This document shows, piece by piece, positions 6,140 through 10,141 of a stretch of DNA of 10,141 nt. The DNA lies in assembly GCA_035370465.1 (NCBI GenBank), contig DAOOVW010000054.1:1-10141 (forward strand), written 5' to 3'. A model generated the notes under the pieces. The model did not search any database. It worked only from the letters and a program-made list of their open reading frames with translations, and was not told the origin of the DNA. How positions within the stretch are numbered: position 1 is the first letter of the stretch; every line of letters starts with the position of its first letter. Origin of the DNA: a bacterium (GTDB lineage Bacteria > Ratteibacteria > UBA8468 > B48-G9 > JAFGKM01). Both the position numbers and the translations under genes were made by a program.

Positions 6140-7015
6140 TTATGTAAAAACTCCTATTATTATAAGTCCTGCTGTAAGTAACAAAGTTCCAAAAATTCTT
6201 ACAAAGACACCTTTTTCTTTATAAATCATAAAAGCAAGAATTACTCCAATTAAAATACTGAATTGTCTTAAAGCAATAACATAACTTGTAATATCAGTGA
6301 ATTGATATACCCAGAGAATAAGCCAGTAAGAACCAAAATCAAGAAAAGCAGACAGAGATGGAAGTTTCCACTTTTCTATTCCTTTTTTTCTTTTTTTTAT
6401 ACCTGAAAAATGTAAAAGGATATGATAAGTTATACAAGTTATAAAGTAGAAAAAATACCCATATCTTGCAGCAGTTGCAGACCCTTTCTGAACAACTTCA
6501 GATGCAATTTTATCAAGCAAAGTATAAGCAGTCGTTCCTATTGCTGTTAAAATTAACCAAAAACCTGTCCGATTAAAATAATGTTTTAAAGAGATATCTT
6601 TAAATGAAGTAAGAGGGGATAAAAAACACCCGGCAACAACAAGAAGTATCCCTGACCATCCGATAAGAGACAAATCTCTTCCACGGATAATATCTCCAAT
6701 AGCAACAAAAAGGACTGGTAGAGAGCGAGCGATAGGATAAACAATTGTAAAATCAGAAAAACTATAAGCGTTGGCAAGAGCAAAAAAATATATTCCACAG
6801 AAAAATCCGGAACCAATAACACAAAGGTATGCTTTCAAGGTTAGAGAATGTGTAATAAATTCAGTTAAAAAAGCGGGTATGAATCCTATTACGGATATTA
6901 CGGTTAACATCTGTGAGAAAAAAGTTATCTCATCTTTATCTTTTCTTGCAAATAAGTTCCATCCAGCATGCATAACAGCAGAAATTAAAACTAGCGATAT
7001 AATAAAAGGGCTCAT
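6140..7015 (-). CDS. EamA/DMT-superfamily permease
   Basis: A 291-residue polytopic inner-membrane protein with about ten hydrophobic helices arranged as two EamA-like halves (roughly 4-130 and 150-290), the drug/metabolite transporter layout. Recognisable pieces are HAGWNLFARK (16-25) near the N-terminus, YSFSDFTIVYPIARSLPVLF (84-103) at the end of the first half, and the corresponding SYVIALRQFSILIGVILAF (244-262) in the second. A lysine-rich cytoplasmic loop (207-217) separates the halves. The substrate cannot be predicted; members export amino acids, nucleosides, amines or other metabolites. The start ATG has a weak AGGA ten bases upstream. It is transcribed toward yhiN with stop codons one base apart, so the two transcripts must overlap at their 3' ends unless termination occurs inside a coding region. 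It stands alone on its strand, 122 bases from tRNA-Ser. Confidence 0.9.
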   Translation of the reverse strand: MSPFIISLVLISAVMHAGWNLFARKDKDEITFFSQMLTVISVIGFIPAFLTEFITHSLTLKAYLCVIGSGFFCGIYFFALANAYSFSDFTIVYPIARSLPVLFVAIGDIIRGRDLSLIGWSGILLVVAGCFLSPLTSFKDISLKHYFNRTGFWLILTAIGTTAYTLLDKIASEVVQKGSATAARYGYFFYFITCITYHILLHFSGIKKRKKGIEKWKLPSLSAFLDFGSYWLILWVYQFTDITSYVIALRQFSILIGVILAFMIYKEKGVFVRIFGTLLLTAGLIIIGVFT

Positions 7016-7137
7016 TTAACTAAATTCCTGACAAAAGAAATATTAAAATTTAAAATATTTGTGAAAATCGGATTCATAAACAGAAAAAACATTTTTCCCC
7101 TATAACACCTTTGGACATGTGGTTTCTCTCAAAGAAG

Positions 7138-7222
7138 CGGAGGGTGAGGGATTCGAACCCCCATGTCCTGTGAAGGACGGCGGATTTCAAGTCCGCTGCC
7201 TTACCTGTTAGGCTAACCCTCC
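7138..7222 (-). tRNA. tRNA-Ser(UGA)
   Basis: A class II tRNA folds on the - strand. The acceptor stem is GGAGGGT with ACCCTCC; T8 and A9 precede D-stem GCC/GGC. The anticodon stem GCGGA/TCCGC encloses loop CTTGAAA, giving anticodon TGA (7187-7189 on the + strand reads TCA). The long variable arm has stem GTCC/GGAC. The T arm is GGGGG-TTCGAAT-CCCTC. The discriminator is G, as expected for serine. CCA is not encoded: the next bases are CTT. It decodes UCN serine codons. Confidence 0.97.
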
Positions 7223-7247
7223 AATTACTTCTATTCTCCTTTTTAAA

Positions 7248-7275
7248 ATTATACCTTCTTGATTCTATTTTTCAA
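7248..7275 (-). promoter_or_regulatory. Promoter of tRNA-Ser
   Basis: On the - strand, TTGAAA (7275-7270) and a perfect TATAAT (7253-7248) are separated by 16 bases. The start site would fall near 7241, leaving about a 19-base leader before the mature tRNA 5' end at 7222. This is the clearest housekeeping-sigma promoter for the - strand in the window. Confidence 0.75.
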
Positions 7276-7330
7276 AATTTATGGTTTTTTCGTATTTTCT
7301 TTATAAATTTGTTGTTTCTTATTACAAATG

Positions 7331-9379
7331 TTATAAATCATAAGGAGTTATATTCCATTTCCCATGTTCTATTATTTTTCTAAACCTTTCTTGTTCCTCT
7401 GCATTAAAAAACGAACTCATTAGATATTTTTGATTTCCTATTACACATAAGAATCTTCTTGCTCTTGATAATGCTACATTAAGAAATTTCCAGTTTGTTG
7501 TTAAAGGAGAAGGTTCAATATTATCATCTGTAATATCATAAATTATTACATCTTTTTCTTGTCCTTGAAAAGAATGAACGGTATTTACTTTTATACCTTC
7601 TAAGTTCTCTTTTTTAAGATACCTGTATATGTTGCAGACCTGGGCATTATAAGGAACTATTATTCCTATTTGTTCAGGTTTAATATCACAGTACTTAATG
7701 ATATTTTTTGCAAGTTTTACATCAGCAAATGCATAAGGGTCATTTTTTCTATTGAAAATTTCAATTCTACTACCTATTTTTTCCAATACCCCCTCAGTAT
7801 TTCTGAAAAGAACTGATTTTGGAAATGGGCTACCATTTTGGGAAAGTTTTTCTATTTTTTTGTTTCCACATTCTAACTTTCCATCATAGAATAGTTCACT
7901 AACAAGATTGCTGATATCCTGATGCATTCTGTATTGAGTTTTCAGAAATACAGCCCTCGGGTCATTTTCTTTTTTTATTTTGACTTTTTCAAAAACATTC
8001 ATTGAATAAAAATCATTAGGCAGGTCAGCATCTTCAGGATAAGGAGGAGGTAATTGATATGGGTCTCCAGCAAGAATAAGATTCTTTTTTGCAAAAAAAC
8101 TACCTGCCACCAATAAAGGAATAGGGGTCATGGAAACTTCGTCCATTATTACATAATCAAATATAGCACTTTTAATATTTCTGAAAATTAAACTTTGATA
8201 ATTTGCTGCTACTATTCTTGAGTTTAAGGATATCTTATCTCTGTAATATTTAGCAATTTCCTTAGGAGTAGATTTTTCGCGGATTTTACCCAACCTTGTA
8301 AAAGTTTCTTCTGGATATGGTTTATTACTATATTTATAAACATATTCTATAACCTTTATAAATAAAGAATCCAGAGTACTATTTGAAAGAGTTAGGAAAA
8401 GAATATTTTTATCTGTTTCTTCAAGTAAAATATGTGCCAAAGCCGCAAGTACTGTTGTTTTACCAGTTCCAGGGGGTCCCCAGATAAATGTTATGTTCTG
8501 GGTTAATGCTTTCTCAATTGCCTGCCATTTATATTGGTCAAATTGATATTTATTTTTATATTTATTCAGATTAATATGATTATAATTTCCATAATTGTAT
8601 GGTAGAGTGGCACTCCTAATTAAATATAGAATAAATTCGTTTTCTACTGCTCTTCTTTTAAGAAGAAAATTCCTTAGTTGGAAAACAGATTTTTTAAAAT
8701 CTGCTATATAGTAAATTCCATTTTCTGTTGCTTTACTTATTTTCTCATAAGAAATTTGTGTTAGTGGGATAAGCAATACTATTTCATTATTAGTATGCCT
8801 TGAAATAATTCCTTTTATGAAACCACTTTCTATTCTCAGGTCAATATTATTCTTTTTACCAAATTCAGCATCAATAATTATCCGTTCATGAAAATTCCCA
8901 AAACCAACTTCATAGTATGGTATATTATTTATAATTCTTTCACTTTCAAATGTTTTACCAAACATATAATAATGTGGTCTATTTTTGAGAATTTTTATTC
9001 TTTGTATTTCAATTTCAACTGCTTTTATAACCTCATATAAAATTGGAGAAACAAAATTTCCTTCTGGTAATTGTTTTATATTTTCATCCTGTATTAGTTG
9101 ATTGAGATTATTTTCGGCTTTTTGTTGCCAGGCAAGAAATGGGAGAATTTCTCTTGCCTTCTGGAATGATTTAATTGCTTTTTCTTTAAATACTGCATTT
9201 CCTGTTCTCTCAAATAACTCTTTATATCCTTCTCCCATTCTATAATATATAATCCCATCATCAGGAAACATACTTAAAAGTTGCTTAAAACAAAGTTCTC
9301 CTTCCTCTACATTTTCAATAAGTTTATCTTTACAGATATTTGCCGCTTTTGCTACTTTTTTATAAATAAGTTCTTCCAT
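7331..9379 (-). CDS. Superfamily 1 (Upf1/DNA2-like) helicase with TPR-like N-terminus
   Basis: A 682-residue ATP-driven SF1B-type nucleic-acid helicase of the DNA2/NAM7/Upf1 group (AAA_11 plus AAA_12 layout). Residues about 20-95 look like two TPR-type helix pairs (FKQLLSMFPDDGIIYYRMGEGY and AIKSFQKAREILP). Residues about 110-280 are an uncharacterised domain. Helicase motifs follow in order: Q-motif region FDQYKWQAIEKAL at 280-292, Walker A GPPGTGKT at 301-308, motif Ia LSNSTLDSL at 331-339, Walker B MDEVS at 412-416, motif III GDPYQLPP at 438-445, QYRMH at 482-486, motif V HSFQGQEKDV at 602-611, and motif VI NVALSRARR at 634-642. All catalytic residues are intact. No nuclease domain is seen. 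Whether it works on RNA, in repair or in defence cannot be told. The ATG at 9379 lacks an SD. A small gene lies 43 bases upstream on the same strand, and tRNA-Ser lies downstream. Confidence 0.92.
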   Translation of the reverse strand: MEELIYKKVAKAANICKDKLIENVEEGELCFKQLLSMFPDDGIIYYRMGEGYKELFERTGNAVFKEKAIKSFQKAREILPFLAWQQKAENNLNQLIQDENIKQLPEGNFVSPILYEVIKAVEIEIQRIKILKNRPHYYMFGKTFESERIINNIPYYEVGFGNFHERIIIDAEFGKKNNIDLRIESGFIKGIISRHTNNEIVLLIPLTQISYEKISKATENGIYYIADFKKSVFQLRNFLLKRRAVENEFILYLIRSATLPYNYGNYNHINLNKYKNKYQFDQYKWQAIEKALTQNITFIWGPPGTGKTTVLAALAHILLEETDKNILFLTLSNSTLDSLFIKVIEYVYKYSNKPYPEETFTRLGKIREKSTPKEIAKYYRDKISLNSRIVAANYQSLIFRNIKSAIFDYVIMDEVSMTPIPLLVAGSFFAKKNLILAGDPYQLPPPYPEDADLPNDFYSMNVFEKVKIKKENDPRAVFLKTQYRMHQDISNLVSELFYDGKLECGNKKIEKLSQNGSPFPKSVLFRNTEGVLEKIGSRIEIFNRKNDPYAFADVKLAKNIIKYCDIKPEQIGIIVPYNAQVCNIYRYLKKENLEGIKVNTVHSFQGQEKDVIIYDITDDNIEPSPLTTNWKFLNVALSRARRFLCVIGNQKYLMSSFFNAEEQERFRKIIEHGKWNITPYDL

Positions 9380-9390
9380 TTATAATGGTA

Positions 9391-9419
9391 TATTTAAGGT
9401 ATCTATTTCCGTTTGTAAA
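9391..9419 (-). promoter_or_regulatory. Candidate promoter of the helicase gene
   Basis: On the - strand, TTTACA (9419-9414) is followed after 17 bases by TAAATA (9396-9391), a weak -10. The predicted start is about five bases before the ATG at 9379, again implying an almost leaderless message. Spacing is ideal but the -10 is poor. Confidence 0.3.
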
Positions 9420-9422
9420 TCA

Positions 9423-9581
9423 CTAAAATTTGGGCCATTTGTATATTTTGCTTATGACTTTTCTACCTAAAATTTTGTTCTTTGCTCTTCGGGCAATTTT
9501 TTTAGGGTCTCCACTTGTTATCTTTTCTATATCATTAGCAGTCCTTGCCAATTTATAAAGAAAACTTACAAATTTTGACAT
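9423..9581 (-). CDS. Small basic conserved-looking protein, 52 residues
   Basis: A 52-residue, Lys/Arg-rich protein with no cysteines and no membrane segment. It has an N-terminal amphipathic stretch (MSKFVSFLYKLARTANDIEKI) and a central GDPKKIARRAKNKILGRK basic segment. It resembles small uncharacterised proteins I have seen annotated as hypothetical in other bacteria, with the same (S)G(D/N)PKKIARRAKNK(I/L)LGR core, but I cannot name a function; nucleic-acid binding is possible given the charge. An upstream in-frame ATG at 9617 would give 64 residues and has AAGGG before it. I prefer 9581 because a perfect AGGAGG precedes it at ideal distance and the extra 12 residues (MFIVKVKIRRKT) look like translated leader. 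It lies 43 bases before the helicase gene on the same strand, and co-transcription is possible. Confidence 0.75.
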   Translation of the reverse strand: MSKFVSFLYKLARTANDIEKITSGDPKKIARRAKNKILGRKVISKIYKWPKF

Positions 9582-9587
9582 TGTTTT

Positions 9588-9593
9588 CCTCCT
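9588..9593 (-). promoter_or_regulatory. Shine-Dalgarno of the 52-residue protein
   Basis: Read on the - strand, AGGAGG lies six bases before the ATG at 9581. It is a perfect anti-SD match and decides the start against the upstream ATG at 9617. Confidence 0.85.
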
Positions 9594-9637
9594 GATTTTT
9601 ACTTTAACTATAAACATTTTACCCTTTTAAAATTAAA

Positions 9638-9666
9638 ATGATAATTCGTTATATAAATTACCGCAA
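9638..9666 (-). promoter_or_regulatory. Candidate promoter of the small basic protein
   Basis: On the - strand, TTGCGG (9666-9661) and TATCAT (9643-9638) are separated by 17 bases; the start would be near 9631, about 50 bases before ATG 9581. The -35 box overlaps one arm of the hairpin at 9661-9701, so the two signals may interact or one may be spurious. Confidence 0.4.
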
Positions 9667-9701
9667 ACCCCAAAATGATAAAAAAGGTAGGGGGGGTGCG
9701 G
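9661..9701 (+). other. G/C hairpin, possible upstream part of a CRISPR leader
   Basis: CCGCA (9661-9665) pairs with TGCGG (9697-9701), and CCCC (9668-9671) pairs with part of the seven-G run (9690-9696), with an AA bulge and an A-rich loop. It stands out sharply from the AT-rich surroundings. An xCGxAACCCC...GGGGGGxTxCGx hairpin ahead of a CTTTGACA element resembles the layout I recall from some CRISPR leaders. There is no U-tract, so it is not a terminator on the + strand. Confidence 0.4.
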
Positions 9702-9790
9702 AAAAGGTAGTTAAATTCCTTGATACACCTGCTCTTTGACAACCCACAGTAAGAATCACTGACCCGCTTAATAGGGGATTATGAATAGTG

Positions 9791-9821
9791 GCAAATTTTT
9801 CATGTCACTGTGAAAATTTGC
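9791..9821. repeat. 31-bp near-perfect dyad
   Basis: GCAAATTTTTCA (9791-9802) and TGAAAATTTGC (9811-9821) are inverted copies with a single extra T in the left arm, around an 8-base centre (TGTCACTG). As RNA this is an 11-bp stem. It lacks a following U-tract on the + strand; on the - strand it is followed by CACTATTCAT, so it is not a convincing terminator either way. A protein-binding operator or a mobile-element remnant are alternatives. Confidence 0.6.
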
Positions 9822-9874
9822 TTAATTTAGAAAAAATATAACCTCAGAATTAATCTTATATATTTATAATTAGG

Positions 9875-10030
9875 TTTTTTATCTTGTTTAATATGGCTTT
9901 TTCTATCAGTTTATTGTGTTTCAATTCGCTATCTTATTCCTATTTTTCGAGTAGATTCCTTTTTTGTCTTGTCTAACATACCTTTTGGAGTAGATTTATT
10001 ATATCTCAATTCAATGTCTTGACATATCTC
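9875..10030 (+). repeat. Degenerate 85-bp direct repeat upstream of tRNA-Lys
   Basis: The segment starting at 9875 aligns without gaps to the segment starting at 9960 over about 70 bases, with TTTTTT(A/G)TCTTG, TTTATT and CAATTC in register and obvious decay between. The hexamer (A/G)TCTT(G/A) occurs at 9881, 9931, 9966 and 10016, spaced 50, 35 and 50 bases. GAGTAGATT also recurs at 9949 and 9988. The last copy supplies the -35 box of the tRNA-Lys promoter. It looks like an old tandem duplication. Confidence 0.5.
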
Positions 10031-10047
10031 CTTTAAAACACTAAAAT
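10019..10047 (+). promoter_or_regulatory. Promoter of tRNA-Lys
   Basis: A perfect TTGACA (10019-10024), a 17-base spacer and TAAAAT (10042-10047). The start would be near 10054, some 16 bases before the tRNA 5' end at 10070. It is nearly consensus and ideally placed. Confidence 0.8.
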
Positions 10048-10069
10048 ATAAAACTCAGAGGTAGTTTTG

Positions 10070-10141
10070 GGGCCGCTAGCTCATCTGGCAGAGCACCGCC
10101 CTTTTAAGGCGGGGGTGGCAGGTTCGAGCCCTGCGCGGCCT
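10070..10141 (+). tRNA. tRNA-Lys(UUU), cut by the window edge
   Basis: Cloverleaf: acceptor GGGCCGC, TA, D arm GCTC/GAGC, anticodon stem CCGCC/GGCGG around CTTTTAA (anticodon TTT at 10103-10105), variable GGGTG, T arm GCAGG-TTCGAGC-CCTGC, 3' acceptor GCGGCCT. With this register the last base of the window is position 72 and pairs with G1 as a G-U wobble. The discriminator and any encoded CCA lie outside, so the 3' end is partial. Confidence 0.95.

Larger units (their letters stand above)
9618..10069. other. 452-bp intergenic region without a recognisable protein gene
   Basis: Neither strand has an open frame here with both a credible start and a recognisable product. The region contains, from left to right, the small-gene promoter, the G/C hairpin (9661-9701), a GCTCTTTGACA element (9731-9741) with a repeat-like block (9749-9785), the dyad at 9791-9821, the degenerate direct repeat (9875-10030) and the tRNA-Lys promoter (10019-10047). 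Roughly 9822-9874 shows nothing but A/T-rich sequence. Confidence 0.7.

Noticed and set aside
6586..7019. Open frames overlapping the permease gene (- strand 6586-6822, + strand 6771-7019)
   Set aside because: Both are other-frame shadows of a full-length EamA permease and carry no family signal.
7083..7097. GAAAAAA-C-ATTTTTC as a terminator between the permease and tRNA-Ser
   Set aside because: It is an A/T-only palindrome with almost no loop, so it could not form a stable hairpin.
9582..9617. Upstream ATG giving a 64-residue version of the small protein
   Set aside because: The AGGAGG at 9588-9593 serves ATG 9581. The upstream start has only AAGGG, and the extra residues look like translated leader. 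It is not fully excluded.
9749..10015. A true CRISPR array
   Set aside because: No repeat of 25-37 bp recurs with constant spacing; only one repeat-like block and a diverged 85-bp duplication are present, so no array is called.
7138..10141. tRNA-Ser and tRNA-Lys as att sites of an integrated island
   Set aside because: I found no integrase gene and no direct repeat of either tRNA 3' end elsewhere in the window.

Overview
The window is AT-rich bacterial DNA (roughly 30% G+C by eye) with bacterial-type tRNA genes, mostly close-packed genes and a mixture of genes with strong AGGAGG-type ribosome binding sites and genes with none. PurH, LemA, YhiN and a DMT permease are all bacterial families. 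The sequence does not fix the taxon. A low-GC anaerobe or an uncultured candidate-phylum bacterium would fit, but that is inference only.

Left part (1-3036, + strand): a complete purH (last two steps of IMP synthesis), then a two-gene envelope module made of a GIDE-domain membrane protein with a possible EF-hand loop and a LemA-family protein. Middle (3086-4872, + strand): a compact restriction-modification pair, a D12-class adenine methyltransferase overlapping by 4 bp a gene for an unrecognised probable endonuclease. It is followed by a YhiN/HI0933-family flavoprotein (4915-6138). A DMT-superfamily permease on the - strand meets yhiN tail to tail, with one base between the stop codons.

Right part (7138-10141): tRNA-Ser(UGA) on the - strand with a good sigma70-type promoter; a 682-residue Upf1/DNA2-like SF1 helicase with a TPR-like N-terminus; a 52-residue basic protein with a perfect Shine-Dalgarno; then about 450 bp without a recognisable protein gene. 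That gap holds a G/C hairpin followed by a GCTCTTTGACA element and one CRISPR-repeat-like block (possibly an orphan CRISPR leader), a 31-bp dyad, a degenerate 85-bp direct repeat, and a near-consensus promoter driving tRNA-Lys(UUU), which the window edge cuts at base 72.

The most interesting points are the unassigned endonuclease, the possible orphan CRISPR leader, the EF-hand loop in the GIDE protein, and the recurring arrangement in which genes lacking a Shine-Dalgarno have a -10-like hexamer 9-12 bases before the ATG, suggesting leaderless mRNAs. No complete, obviously new multi-gene system is evident.
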